This document shows positions 1 through 8,329 of a stretch of DNA of 64,000 bases, piece after piece; the first letter of the stretch is position 1; each line of letters opens with the position of its first letter. The notes beneath the pieces are model-generated. The model did no database searches, was not told the origin of the DNA, and saw only the letters and a program-made list of their open reading frames with translations. The stretch covers positions 1,860,001-1,924,000 of the forward strand of contig NZ_CP177144.1 of NCBI RefSeq assembly GCF_050389775.1. Reading direction: 5' to 3'. Made by a program: the position numbers and the translations under genes. This DNA is from Marinibacterium sp050389775 (GTDB lineage Bacteria; Pseudomonadota; Alphaproteobacteria; Rhodobacterales; Rhodobacteraceae).

Positions 1-2
1 AT

Positions 3-356
3 TTCAATGCCATGTGGTCCGATGCCCGTGCGCCGGCCTGGACCGATCTCTCCCCGGCCGCCCGGGCGGGCATGATCCGGGCGATCCCGCTGGTCCCGGC
101 CTGCAATGCCGCGCTCTATCACGACAGCCTGGGCTTCCTCGCGCCAGGCGGCCTCGATGCCCTGGCCTGCCCGGTGCAGCTGATCCGGGGCAGCGCGACC
201 GATCCGGTCATCGGCGAGATCAACGACCAGCTGGCCGCACGTCTCCCCGGGGCCGAGAACAAGATCATTGCGGGGGCCGGCCACATGGTGCCGATCACCC
301 ATTCCTCGCAGACCGCCGCCGAACTCTCGGCCTTCTTCGCCCGCCACCCGGCCTGA
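3..356 (+). CDS. Alpha/beta hydrolase, C-terminal part (5' truncated by window edge)
   Basis: The open frame enters from the left edge and ends at TGA 354-356, leaving about 117 residues. They carry the C-terminal half of an alpha/beta-hydrolase fold: a strand-turn with RGSATDPV that holds the usual acidic residue, and a GAGHMVP turn that supplies the catalytic histidine, followed by a terminal amphipathic helix. The nucleophile elbow lies outside the window, so the substrate class cannot be judged. The gene converges on the threonine aldolase gene, with a paired dispersed repeat in the gap between them. Confidence 0.75.
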   Translation, partial: FNAMWSDARAPAWTDLSPAARAGMIRAIPLVPACNAALYHDSLGFLAPGGLDALACPVQLIRGSATDPVIGEINDQLAARLPGAENKIIAGAGHMVPITHSSQTAAELSAFFARHPA

Positions 357-404
357 CACCACCGCCCCTGCCTGCGGTGGATGTGGGGCGGATATGGCGG
401 TCTG

Positions 405-536
405 GGATATTTTCAAAGAGAAAGAAGCCCAAATGCGGGGCCGTCCCCGCCCCAGGGCCCCGGCCGAGCGCCGGTGGCCAACGCGCCGACAGGGCAGGTG
501 CGCCGCCTTGCTGCTTCTTTCTCTTCTTAAATATCC
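405..536. repeat. Inverted pair of the dispersed AAAGAGAAAGAAGC element
   Basis: The left arm is 405-428 and the right arm 513-536. Each has an AAAGAGAAAGAAGC core, or its complement, next to an ATATTT-type AT block and a GG/CC edge. The arms can pair across an 84-base loop between two convergent genes. A bidirectional terminator is a reasonable guess. The same core recurs at 3866, 20782, 29088, 33309 and 59954. Confidence 0.65.
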
Positions 537-569
537 GGCCGCCGGCCCGCCCGAGGGCGCTTGTCCGGG

Positions 570-1613
570 TCAGCTGCGCAGCACGTCCAGGAAGCTGTCG
601 ATGCTCTCGTCGCTGACCGACCAGTCGCAGACCAGGCGGGCGGTCAACGCCTCTTCGGGGTCGGAACCGTCCAGATCGCCTTCCCAGACGTAATACTGCG
701 CCCCGGCCTCGTGCAGCGCCTTGTGCAGGCGGCGGGGGAAGGACGGGAACAGCATGTTGGCCTGCGGCTCCCACTCAAAGCCCGCGCCGGCCGCTTTGAG
801 CCCCCGGGCCAGGCGCACCGCGCCGTCATTGGCCTTGCGCGCCAGGCGCAGCCACAGGTCATCGGTGACATAGGCCGCCATCTGGGCCGACAGGTAGCGG
901 TGCTTGGAAAACAGATGGGCCCCGCGCTTGCGCCGCAGCTCGAATTCCCAGGCCTGTTTCGGATCGAAGAACACCACCGCCTCGACGCCCATGCAGCCGT
1001 TCTTGGTGCCCCCGAAGCTCAGCGCATCGACACCCGCCCGCCAGGTCATCTCGGCCGGGGTGGCATTGGTCGCCACCAGCGCATTGGCAAAACGCGCGCC
1101 GTCCAGGTGGACGGGCAGGTCGAACTCGCGGGCCACGGCGCAGAGCGCGGCCACGTCGGACGCCGAATAGACCGTGCCCCGTTCCGTCACGTTGGTGATC
1201 GAGACCGGCCCGCGCTGCGGCCCGTGCACGCCCCGGGTTTCCTCGCCCGCGATGGTCGCGCGCAGGGCCTCGGGCGTCATCCGGTCACCGCCGGGCACCA
1301 GGGTCAGCTTGGCCCCGCCGGAAAAGAACTCAGGGGCGTTGCATTCGTCTTCCTGGATATGGGCCACCGGCGAACAGAAGACCGTCGACCAGGGATCGCT
1401 GAGCGTGGCCAGGGCCAGGGAATTGGCCGCCGTGCCCGTGGCCACCAAGTAGACCGCGGCCTCGGGCGCCTCGAACACCGTGCGGATGCGCTCGCGCACC
1501 TCGTCCATCAGCGCATCCGCCCCGTAGCCCGGCGCATAGCCCGTGTTGGCCGCGGCCAGGGCGGCCATGACATCGGGGTGGACGGGGCCGGTATTGTCGG
1601 AGGCAAAGAACAT
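570..1613 (-). CDS. ltaE: Low-specificity L-threonine aldolase family protein
   Basis: A PLP-dependent fold-type I enzyme of 347 residues, expected to cleave L-threonine or L-allo-threonine to glycine and acetaldehyde. The opening FASDNTGPVHP is typical of the family. HLDGARF (Asp171) contacts the PLP ring nitrogen, and SFGGTKNG contains the Schiff-base lysine (Lys204). The ATG at 1613 overlaps the upstream TGA by one base (TGATG), so it is the last gene of the ribF-ycgN-ltaE unit and probably translationally coupled. Substrate preference among beta-hydroxy amino acids cannot be read from the sequence. Confidence 0.9.
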   Translation of the reverse strand: MFFASDNTGPVHPDVMAALAAANTGYAPGYGADALMDEVRERIRTVFEAPEAAVYLVATGTAANSLALATLSDPWSTVFCSPVAHIQEDECNAPEFFSGGAKLTLVPGGDRMTPEALRATIAGEETRGVHGPQRGPVSITNVTERGTVYSASDVAALCAVAREFDLPVHLDGARFANALVATNATPAEMTWRAGVDALSFGGTKNGCMGVEAVVFFDPKQAWEFELRRKRGAHLFSKHRYLSAQMAAYVTDDLWLRLARKANDGAVRLARGLKAAGAGFEWEPQANMLFPSFPRRLHKALHEAGAQYYVWEGDLDGSDPEEALTARLVCDWSVSDESIDSFLDVLRS

Positions 1614-2083
1614 CAGATGGGCTCCTCGATGATGTGGTCTTCCCAGTCGTCCTGGTCGATCTCGAATTCCGGCACCGTGCGCAGGCGCATCGATACGCCG
1701 GCCGCATGCACGCTGTCAGGATCGCCGGTCAGCAGGGGGTGCCAGTCGGGCAGGCGCTTGCCCTGCCACAGCAGGCGATAGGCGCAGGTTTCGGGCATCC
1801 AGTAGGCATGGCTGTCCAGGTTGGACGGCTTCAGCACGATGCATTCGGGCACGAATTGGTGGCGGATCGGGTATTGCGAACAGCGGCAGGTGGTATCGTC
1901 GAACAGCCGGCAGGCCACGCGGGTCAGGGCGACCTCGCCGGTGTCCTCGTCTTCCAGCTTGTTCAGGCAGCATTTGCCGCAGCCGTCGCACAGCGCTTCC
2001 CATTCGCGGGGCGACATCTTGTCCAGCGGCTTGGTTTCCCAGAAACGCGGGGCCAGGCCCTTGCGGTCGATCGGCTCGCTCAT
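1613..2083 (-). CDS. YcgN/YkgJ-type cysteine-cluster protein
   Basis: A 156-residue cytoplasmic protein of the UPF0260/YcgN family. Its hallmark CxxCxxCC cluster is Cys32, 35, 38 and 39, followed by Cys58, Cys66, Cys68 and Cys81. This fits a zinc or iron-sulfur binding protein of unknown role. I chose the ATG at 2083 because it overlaps the ribF stop as ATGA; a start further upstream would lie entirely inside ribF. The stop shares one base with the ltaE start. The tight overlaps suggest one transcript and a fixed stoichiometry, but the family has no established reaction. Confidence 0.9.
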   Translation of the reverse strand: MSEPIDRKGLAPRFWETKPLDKMSPREWEALCDGCGKCCLNKLEDEDTGEVALTRVACRLFDDTTCRCSQYPIRHQFVPECIVLKPSNLDSHAYWMPETCAYRLLWQGKRLPDWHPLLTGDPDSVHAAGVSMRLRTVPEFEIDQDDWEDHIIEEPI

Positions 2084-3012
2084 GTGGCGGCCAGGATCCG
2101 GCGGGCCCGGGCGCAATCGGCATCCATCTGGGCGATCAGCGCATCAAGTCCGTCAAAGCGTTGTTCCGGGCGCAGGTAATCGACCAGCCCGACCGACAGG
2201 GTCGCGCCGTAGAGATCGCCGGAGAAATCGAAGAGGAAGCTTTCCAGGTTGGGCACGTCGCGCCCGAACATCGGGTGCAGGCCCAGGCTGGCCGCGCCGT
2301 GGTAGCTGCCGGCATGGGGCCCGTCGAGCACGTCGACCAGCACGGCATAGACCCCCGAGGCCGGGGCATGCAGGCCCTCGATCGAGATATTGGCCGTGGG
2401 AAAGCCCAGTTCGCGGCCCTTCTGCTCGCCGCCGACCACGGTACCTTCCATGCGGTGCCAATGGCCCAGCATCTTGGCCGCATCGCGCGGGCGGCCATCG
2501 GTCAGGGCCTGGCGGATGGCCGTCGAGGACACGGTCACGCCGGTTTCCTCGACCAGCGGGGCGATGGTGGCGCCAAAGCCCATCTGGCGGCCGAACCGCA
2601 CGAGATCCTCGGCCGTGCCGGCGCGATCCTTGCCGAAACAGAAATCCGCGCCGACGATGACATGCGACAGGCCGAAGCCCTCGGCGATGACATTGCGGGC
2701 GAAATCCTCGGGGCTGAGATTGGCGAGGGCGGCGTTGAAGGTGATCTGGTAAAGCTTCTCGACACCCAGCTTTTCCAGCCGGTGGGCCCGGGCGGCCTCG
2801 TTCATCAGGCGGAAGGGCGGGGCGTCGGGGGCAAAATAGCTGCGCGGATGGGGTTCGAAGGTCAGCACGCCCAGGGGCGCATCGGGCGCCGCCGTGCGGG
2901 CCAGGTCGATGACCGCCTGGTGGCCCAGGTGGCACCCGTCGAAATTGCCGATCGCGGCCGAGGCGCCGCGATCCTGGGGTTCGACAAACTGATAGTCCCG
3001 GATGATCCGCAT
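2080..3012 (-). CDS. ribF: Bifunctional riboflavin kinase / FAD synthetase
   Basis: Makes FMN from riboflavin and then FAD. The 310-residue product has an N-terminal nucleotidyltransferase domain with GNFDGCHLGH at residues 22-31 and a later VSSTAIRQAL segment. The C-terminal flavokinase domain starts near residue 188 with the GRELGFPTAN signature at 199-208. I chose the start at 3012 (MRIIRDYQF) because the family begins there; the 12 residues further upstream have no family counterpart. It is the first gene of an overlapping three-gene unit with ycgN and the PLP enzyme ltaE. Grouping a flavin cofactor gene with these two is a local observation, not proof of shared function. Confidence 0.95.
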   Translation of the reverse strand: MRIIRDYQFVEPQDRGASAAIGNFDGCHLGHQAVIDLARTAAPDAPLGVLTFEPHPRSYFAPDAPPFRLMNEAARAHRLEKLGVEKLYQITFNAALANLSPEDFARNVIAEGFGLSHVIVGADFCFGKDRAGTAEDLVRFGRQMGFGATIAPLVEETGVTVSSTAIRQALTDGRPRDAAKMLGHWHRMEGTVVGGEQKGRELGFPTANISIEGLHAPASGVYAVLVDVLDGPHAGSYHGAASLGLHPMFGRDVPNLESFLFDFSGDLYGATLSVGLVDYLRPEQRFDGLDALIAQMDADCARARRILAAT

Positions 3013-3172
3013 GGCGCCAGCCGTACCCCCGGCCGCGCGGAGGTTCAAGCGCCGGATGCGGCGGCGCGGCGCCGGGGGTGAACAATGGGCACGCGGGGAT
3101 CGTTCGGGTGGCCAATGGTTGTCCCCGGGCGGGGCACGTAGGGCGGGGCTTGCCCCGCCGCCCCGGAGGCGG

Positions 3173-3622
3173 TCAGTCGAACTTGCGAGAGGGGGCCAGC
3201 ACGGTGGCCTCGCCGACCAGCACCTTGCGCCCGTCGACCAGGCAGGCGCAATCCAGCTTGACCCGGCGCCGGGCCGGATCGATGTCGGTGACGGTGACCT
3301 CGGCCCGGACCATGTCGCCGGGCCGGACGGGGGCCAGGAATTTCAGCGACTGGCCCATGTAGACCGTGCCATGGCCGGGCAGCTGTTCGCCGATCACCGC
3401 CGAGATCAGCCCGGCGGTCAGCATGCCATGGGCGATGCGGCCCTCGAAGATCGTGTCGCGGGCGTAATCGTCATCCAGGTGCACCGGGTTCCGGTCGGTC
3501 GAGACCTGGGCGAACATCTCGATATCCTCGTCGGTGACAACTTTCTGCAGGTGGCGGGACATGCCCATCTCGATGTCTTCGATGCAGATCGTGCCGCGGG
3601 GGAGGTTGTCGAGCATTGCCAT
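3173..3622 (-). CDS. MaoC-family (R)-specific enoyl-CoA hydratase
   Basis: A 149-residue single hot-dog domain protein. The hydratase motif is present as Asp43, Asn45 and His48 in TDRNPVHLD, followed by YARDT and GRIAHGML. Single-domain MaoC/PhaJ proteins hydrate trans-2-enoyl-CoA to (R)-3-hydroxyacyl-CoA, which can feed polyhydroxyalkanoate synthesis from beta-oxidation. There is no pha gene nearby, so PhaJ function is an inference from fold and length. It appears monocistronic and has its own AT-rich promoter immediately upstream. Confidence 0.85.
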   Translation of the reverse strand: MAMLDNLPRGTICIEDIEMGMSRHLQKVVTDEDIEMFAQVSTDRNPVHLDDDYARDTIFEGRIAHGMLTAGLISAVIGEQLPGHGTVYMGQSLKFLAPVRPGDMVRAEVTVTDIDPARRRVKLDCACLVDGRKVLVGEATVLAPSRKFD

Positions 3623-3665
3623 GGCCTCTTCAATCGGTCCGGTAATTTTAAATCCGATAGCGAGG

Positions 3666-3693
3666 TGTATAGTGAAATTAAATTACTTTGCAA
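3666..3693 (-). promoter_or_regulatory. Sigma70-type promoter of the MaoC gene
   Basis: On the minus strand TTGCAA (3693-3688) and TATACA (3671-3666) are separated by 16 bases in a markedly AT-rich island about 45 bases upstream of the ATG at 3622. The hexamers match the housekeeping consensus well for such a GC-rich genome. Confidence 0.6.
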
Positions 3694-3828
3694 GCGCAGA
3701 AAGATAAGGAGCGACGGAAGTCGTAGGGCGCGGGACAGCCGTACCGGGATGGAAAGGCCTCGGCCGGGGAACGTGACGGGGCGCGCGCAGAAGCGGGGGC
3801 GGCGGCATGGGTGGTGCCGCCGCGCCGG

Positions 3829-3894
3829 GGGCGCTGCCCCCGTCCTCCGTTGGAGGACTCCCCCGGGAATACTTGAAAAGAGAAAGAAGCAGGA
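3829..3894. repeat. 66-bp dispersed element, exact inverted copy of 60033-60098
   Basis: This 66-bp block reads identically to the reverse complement of 60033-60098. It contains two palindromes, GGGGGCGCTGCCCCC and GTCCTCCGTTGGAGGAC, and then the AAAGAGAAAGAAGC-type core (3866-3890). It lies about 30 bases beyond the stop of the HAD gene. The rest of the 3623-3924 spacer holds only the MaoC promoter. Confidence 0.8.
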
Positions 3895-3924
3895 GGGGGC
3901 GCCGTCCTGCCCAACCGGCCGGAC

Positions 3925-4803
3925 TTAGCGCAGGTGGCCCATCGAGAAGGTCGGCATGCGCTGTTCGCGGGCGAGGAAATCTTCCAGCGCCCGGGGATCG
4001 GGCTGGCCGGTGGTGCGGGTGTCTGTGGCGGCCAGCCCGCCGGTGATGAAGAGCGAATCGAGATCCTCGCCCATGGCGCCGGCGACATCGGTGTGGATGC
4101 CGTCGCCGATGGCCAGGATCGAACGGTCGGGGATCTCGTGGCCGAGAGCGGCCAGGCGGCGGCGGGCCAGGTCGTAGATCGGCGGATGGGGCTTGCCGAA
4201 GTAGAGGCTCTCACCGCCCATCTCGGTATAGAGCCGGGCCAGGGCGCCGGCGCACCATTCACGGACCTCTCCACGGTCAACGACGATGTCGGGATTGGCG
4301 CAGAGCAGTTTCAGCCCACGGGTCTTGGCCAGCAGGAACTCGGGCCGGTTGACGTCCGGATCGGCCAGGGCATCGAAGGGCCCGCAGCAGGCGATGCCCT
4401 CGGCTTCGTCCAGGGGCACGCGTTCGATGGTCAGCGGATCGTCGAGCAGGGCGGGAACGTCGAAGAACCCGGCATCGCGCTCGGCATCGCCCATGAACCA
4501 GACCTTGGTGCCGATCACCCCGGTGAACATGGCCACCCGGGCGCTGTCGCCGCTGGTGGCCACGGCGTCCCAGCAATCGTCGGGCACGCCGAACTGGGTG
4601 CGGATCTGGTCTTCGACCCCGGCCCGGGGGCGGGGCGAATTGGTGACCAGGATCACCACGCCGCCCGCCCGGCGATAGGCCTGCAGGGCGGCGACGGCTT
4701 CGGGCAGGGCATGCACGCCGTTGTGCAGGCAGCCCCAGAGATCGACGAAAAGCGCGTCGTAATTGGCGGAAACCTCGGAGAGGGCAGAGATGATGCGGGT
4801 CAT
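3925..4803 (-). CDS. HAD-superfamily class IIA hydrolase
   Basis: A 292-residue phosphatase-like protein of the HAD-IIA branch. The nucleophile motif is VDLWGCLHNG (Asp21), VTNSPRP is motif II, and GDGIHTDVAGA near the C-terminus is the metal-binding acidic motif. This arrangement matches the alphaproteobacterial HAD-IIA family of NagD/pNPPase relatives, whose substrate is unknown. The ATG at 4803 has an AAGGA Shine-Dalgarno about 10 bases upstream. It follows the aldose-epimerase gene by 38 bases, so the two are probably co-transcribed and may handle sugar phosphates. Confidence 0.85.
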   Translation of the reverse strand: MTRIISALSEVSANYDALFVDLWGCLHNGVHALPEAVAALQAYRRAGGVVILVTNSPRPRAGVEDQIRTQFGVPDDCWDAVATSGDSARVAMFTGVIGTKVWFMGDAERDAGFFDVPALLDDPLTIERVPLDEAEGIACCGPFDALADPDVNRPEFLLAKTRGLKLLCANPDIVVDRGEVREWCAGALARLYTEMGGESLYFGKPHPPIYDLARRRLAALGHEIPDRSILAIGDGIHTDVAGAMGEDLDSLFITGGLAATDTRTTGQPDPRALEDFLAREQRMPTFSMGHLR

Positions 4804-4841
4804 GGGGTGGTTCCTTGGGGACGCGTGGGACGAAGGGCGGC

Positions 4842-5702
4842 TCAGAGCCGGGGGGTGACGGACCAGGCCGCGCGGTGGCGCGCGCCGGGGGCCAGGACCA
4901 GGGCGCCGGGCCGGTCGGCCAGCTGGTTGCCGGTGCCGGGCCGGGCATGCATGCCCTGCCAGGGTTCGATGCACAGGAACGGCGCGCCGGGCTTCTGCCA
5001 GATCGCCAGGTGCGGCAGGTTGTCGAAGCGGAAGTCCAGCCGGGGGCCATCGGCCACGCCATAGCTCAGCGCCGGGCCGGCGCCATCGGGAAAGATCATC
5101 GCATCGGCCGCGAATTGCGCCGGGTCCAGCGTCAGCCGGCCGGCGCGGAAGGGCGAGGGCAGGCGGGTGTCGGGCAGGCAGGGCCCGTCGATCCGGGCCA
5201 GGGCCGGCTCGGCCCCGTTGGCCAGGGTGATCTCGTGGGGTTGGCCCTCGCCGCCGGGCAGGGGCCAGGCAAAGGCCGGGTGAAAGCCCAGCTGGAAGGG
5301 AAAGGGCCGGTCGCCGGTGTTGATCACCTCGGCACTGGCCGTCAGCGTCCCCCCGTCGAGGCAATAGCCCAGTTCGAGGCGGAAGGCGAAGGGGAACTGG
5401 GCGCGCGTGGCCTCGCTGTCGTTCAGCACCCAGAGGCAGGACAGGTCATCCTGCGCGGCCAGGGTGAAAGGCGATTTCCGCGCCGGCCCGTGCTGGCCCA
5501 TCTCGGCTTCGAAGTCGCCCACCGAAATGCGCCCGTCCGGGCCCGGCCCGATGATCGGGAACAGGATCGGCGCCCGGCCGCTCCACCAGGCCTGATCGCC
5601 CTGCCACAGGATCTCGCGACCCCTGGCCTTCAGGCTCTGCATCTCGCCGCCGGCCGCGGTGGTGGTCACCTCGAGCTGGTCGTTCGACAGGGTCACGGTC
5701 AT
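4842..5702 (-). CDS. Aldose 1-epimerase (LacX-like) family protein
   Basis: A 286-residue galactose-mutarotase-fold protein. The catalytic histidine is expected in GFHPAFAWP and the catalytic glutamate in CIEPWQG. The protein is shorter than classical GalM and resembles the LacX/YeaD branch, so the physiological sugar is uncertain. A GGGAGAAGAG ribosome-binding site precedes the ATG. It lies upstream of the HAD hydrolase gene and just downstream of the pyrophosphatase terminator, which makes it the first gene of a two-gene unit. Confidence 0.85.
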   Translation of the reverse strand: MTVTLSNDQLEVTTTAAGGEMQSLKARGREILWQGDQAWWSGRAPILFPIIGPGPDGRISVGDFEAEMGQHGPARKSPFTLAAQDDLSCLWVLNDSEATRAQFPFAFRLELGYCLDGGTLTASAEVINTGDRPFPFQLGFHPAFAWPLPGGEGQPHEITLANGAEPALARIDGPCLPDTRLPSPFRAGRLTLDPAQFAADAMIFPDGAGPALSYGVADGPRLDFRFDNLPHLAIWQKPGAPFLCIEPWQGMHARPGTGNQLADRPGALVLAPGARHRAAWSVTPRL

Positions 5703-5717
5703 GGCTCTTCTCCCGTA

Positions 5718-5746
5718 AGAAAAAGGGGCACCCGCAGGCGCCCCTT
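5718..5746 (-). terminator. Intrinsic terminator of ppaC
   Basis: Read on the minus strand, AAGGGGC (5746-5740) pairs with GCCCCTT (5729-5723) around a 10-base loop and runs into a short U tract. It lies 27 bases past the pyrophosphatase stop. Confidence 0.8.
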
Positions 5747-5772
5747 CCGAATGCCGATCAGGATGGCACCGA

Positions 5773-6693
5773 TCAGACCTTGAGGCTGGGGATGATCTGC
5801 TTCTTGCGGCTCATCACGCCGGGCAGGACGACCGTGTCACCGGACACCGTTGCGTCAAAGCTCTTTTCGGCCACGCCCTTGACCAGGTCGTTGGGCACGA
5901 AGAGCGTTGCCTCTTCCTTGAGGATGTCGATGACGAAGAGCAGCACCTGGTCGACGCCATCCTCGGCGGCCACGGCGGACATGCTCTCGACCAGCGAGGC
6001 CTTGCGGTCGAGGATCACGCCCGGTGCGGTGGTCTCCAGGACCGAAACACGGAATTTCGTGCCGTCGACCTCGTATTCCTTGCTGTCCATGCGCAGCAGC
6101 TCGGCATCCGAGAATTCCGACACGTCCGACTTGGCCGCGAACATCTCGGCGGCATAGGACGGGATGTCGATACCCAGGTCGGCGGCCAGTTTCTCGGCCA
6201 CGGCCTTGTCATGCGGCGTGGTGGTCGGCGAGCGGAATTCCAGCGTGTCGGACAGGATGCAGGTCAGCGCCGCGCCCTTGACGGCCTCGGGCATCTTGGC
6301 GGCATCGTCACCGATCAGGTCCAGCATGATCGTCGCGGTGCAGGCCAGCGGGCGCACGGTGATGTCGATCGGGCCCTTGGTTTCCAGCCCGCCGACCAGC
6401 TTGTGGTGGTCGATGATCGCCGTGATGTCGGCCGCGTTGATCGACGCCGGCAGCTCGGCCGGGTTGTTGGTGTCGACGATGACCACCGGCGCGCCCTCGG
6501 CCACGTCGGTGATGATCTCGGGCTTCTCGAAGCCCCAGCGCTCCAGCATGAAGGCCGCCTCGGTGTTGGGCTCGCCCAGCAGCACGGGCTTGGCCGCGGT
6601 GCCCTTCACCTCGTTGAGGTACCAGGCCCAGATGATGGGCGAACCAGTGGAATCGGTATCGGGCGACTTGTGGCCGAAAACTTGCGTGGTCAT
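5773..6693 (-). CDS. ppaC: Manganese-dependent inorganic pyrophosphatase (family II)
   Basis: Hydrolyses pyrophosphate released by biosynthetic reactions. The 306-residue protein belongs to the DHH superfamily: HKSPDTD at residues 8-14 and IIDHHK carry metal ligands, and a C-terminal DHHA2 domain ends in SRKKQIIP. This is the Mn/Co-dependent family II enzyme, unrelated to the usual family I Ppa. It is monocistronic, with a clear promoter (6739-6767) and an intrinsic terminator (5718-5746). Confidence 0.95.
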   Translation of the reverse strand: MTTQVFGHKSPDTDSTGSPIIWAWYLNEVKGTAAKPVLLGEPNTEAAFMLERWGFEKPEIITDVAEGAPVVIVDTNNPAELPASINAADITAIIDHHKLVGGLETKGPIDITVRPLACTATIMLDLIGDDAAKMPEAVKGAALTCILSDTLEFRSPTTTPHDKAVAEKLAADLGIDIPSYAAEMFAAKSDVSEFSDAELLRMDSKEYEVDGTKFRVSVLETTAPGVILDRKASLVESMSAVAAEDGVDQVLLFVIDILKEEATLFVPNDLVKGVAEKSFDATVSGDTVVLPGVMSRKKQIIPSLKV

Positions 6694-6738
6694 GCTGAAA
6701 CGGTCCTTCGGGGTTCAACGGGTAATCAATTCGCGCGC

Positions 6739-6767
6739 CTTATAGGCACCCCGGCTGGTCTTGTCAC
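6739..6767 (-). promoter_or_regulatory. Sigma70-type promoter of ppaC
   Basis: On the minus strand GTGACA (6767-6762) is followed after exactly 17 bases by TATAAG (6744-6739), about 46 bases upstream of the ppaC ATG. Spacing and hexamers fit a housekeeping promoter. Confidence 0.65.
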
Positions 6768-6888
6768 CATCGCGTCATTGCCCCCATGCCCGCCTGGCCC
6801 GTTTCAGCCATGCGCCTGCCGCAACCCCGCCCGTCGCGGCACCCGCTGCCCGCTTGCACCGCGGGCCCTGCGTCGCGCCACGCCCCTG

Positions 6889-6911
6889 GCTTCTTCTTGG
6901 TCCAAATACCC
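6889..6911. repeat. Variant CTTCTTCTTGG...AAATACC dispersed element
   Basis: A short GCTTCTTCTTGG block followed by AAATACCC, about 32 bases beyond the TraB/GumN stop codon. A near copy lies at 40380-40402, also just downstream of gene ends. It looks like a relative of the GCTTCTTTCTCTTT element found elsewhere in the window. Confidence 0.5.
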
Positions 6912-6942
6912 GGCGCGCCACCGGCCACGGGCGCTCCGCCGA

Positions 6943-7941
6943 TCAAAAGCCCGCCCGTTCCAGCACCCAGCCCTTCCCGGCCAGCAGGTTCAGCAGGCCG
7001 GCCTCGCCGGGCAGGTGCGCCCCGCCCACGGCCACCACCAGCACCGCGCCGCCGGTCCGTTCGATCACCGGCAGCCAGGCCCGGTTGCGCGCGTCGATCA
7101 GCCGCTCCTGGAACCCGTCCAGCAGCCGGCGCACCTCGGCCCGGGGCACGTCCAGGTCGGCATACATCGTCCAGTCCTGGATCAGCAGACCCTCGGCCAG
7201 GCGCTCGTCGAAATAGGCCTCCGACATGGTCACGACCTGGTCGTCGAAATTCATCTCGCTGGTCAGGTCGTATTCCAGGATCCGCGCCTGGTCGCGCAGG
7301 GGCTGGGCGGCCAGCGCCTGCAGCCCGGCGGCCGAAGGCTCCAGCGAGCCGATCGGGATGCGCGCCCGCTGGGCCAGCGCCTCGATCCGGTCGTCCAGCC
7401 CGCGTATCCGCCCGCCGGTCTCGCTGCAGGGCGACTGGTCCAGGAAGAACCCGGCAAACCAGGGCTGCATCCGCGCCACCTCATCGGGCAGGAACCCGTC
7501 GCGGGCCATCCGCGCCGACAGGTAATCCCAGACCGGCGGCGACAGCATGTCGGGCAGATAGGGCGGCCGGTCCAAAAGAAAGACCGAGCGGTCGCGCATG
7601 ATCCGGTCCATCTCGGCATCGGTCTCGTGCGAGGTCACTTCCAGCAGCACGGCATCGGCCGACAGGACCACCGGCCGCAGCCGTCGCATCACCGGGCCCA
7701 GCCGCCGGTCGCCGGTATGCATCGTGCCGATGACATGCAGCTGCCGGCCGGCCTTGCGCGCGATCCAGTGGTTGCCGTGGGCATAGGGCGTGCGGGCCAG
7801 CTCGGCCTCCATCCGCGCTTCGGCCGCCGGCGTCAGCATCGGCCGCAGGTCGCGTCCGGTGCACCGGGCCAGGGCCTGGTGCGCGCAAAGCACCAGCAGG
7901 GCGGTCAGGATCAGGCGGCATGCCACGATGCGAAGCTCCAT
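6943..7941 (-). CDS. TraB/GumN family protein, exported
   Basis: A 332-residue protein with an N-terminal signal peptide (about residues 1-26, hydrophobic core ILTALLVLCAH, cleavage after ALA). The TraB/GumN fold is recognised from the N-terminal GTMHTGDRR motif and the C-terminal GGAHLPGEAGLLNLL motif, separated by about 240 residues that include several acidic motifs. The family is proposed to be metalloprotease-like (related to TIKI), but bacterial members have no settled substrate. The start at 7941 is placed at the beginning of the signal peptide. The gene is divergent from the DUF2161 gene. Confidence 0.85.
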   Translation of the reverse strand: MELRIVACRLILTALLVLCAHQALARCTGRDLRPMLTPAAEARMEAELARTPYAHGNHWIARKAGRQLHVIGTMHTGDRRLGPVMRRLRPVVLSADAVLLEVTSHETDAEMDRIMRDRSVFLLDRPPYLPDMLSPPVWDYLSARMARDGFLPDEVARMQPWFAGFFLDQSPCSETGGRIRGLDDRIEALAQRARIPIGSLEPSAAGLQALAAQPLRDQARILEYDLTSEMNFDDQVVTMSEAYFDERLAEGLLIQDWTMYADLDVPRAEVRRLLDGFQERLIDARNRAWLPVIERTGGAVLVVAVGGAHLPGEAGLLNLLAGKGWVLERAGF

Positions 7942-8329
7942 ATCACTGCCCCGGGCGGGGGCGGTCAAACCGGCGCGGCGCCGGTCGTGCCAGCTTAGGC
8001 CGCGGCCTGCGCCCGGGAAAGCCGCAGCGGCGAGGCTTGGCAACAGCCCGCCACAGCTGTGGCCCCCGGGTGCCGCCGTCCCAAGCCTCGCAACTCTTTC
8101 CCCCGGCGATGTGGCCACGCAGCCCAGCATGGGGGATCGCACGCCTGCCGCAGCCGCACAGCCCTTTCTCGGGCATTGTCCATGAACGCCCGCAGCCCCA
8201 ATACCGGTCAGTATCCCTATGGCGGCCGCCTGCGGTATCCCGACACCCCCTGCAGCGCTCGCCCTCCCTGCCACCGTCCGCGTGGCCCCCCGCTTGATCG
8301 CCGGGCGGCGGCTGCGTACCAAGGCGGTC
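7942..8329. other. Divergent spacer with nested inverted repeat
   Basis: A spacer of about 390 bp between the TraB/GumN and DUF2161 genes. CGAGGCTTGG (8031-8040) is mirrored by CCAAGCCTCG (8081-8090), and a perfect CCACAGCTGTGG palindrome (8051-8062) sits between them. Both promoters must lie here, but I cannot pick confident hexamers. No gene is visible. Confidence 0.45.

Noticed and set aside
3681..3930. Short frames reading PPSSVGGLPREYLKRERS near 3.8 and 60.1 kb
   Set aside because: These are translations of the 66-bp dispersed element and occur in opposite orientations at the two sites; they are not genes.
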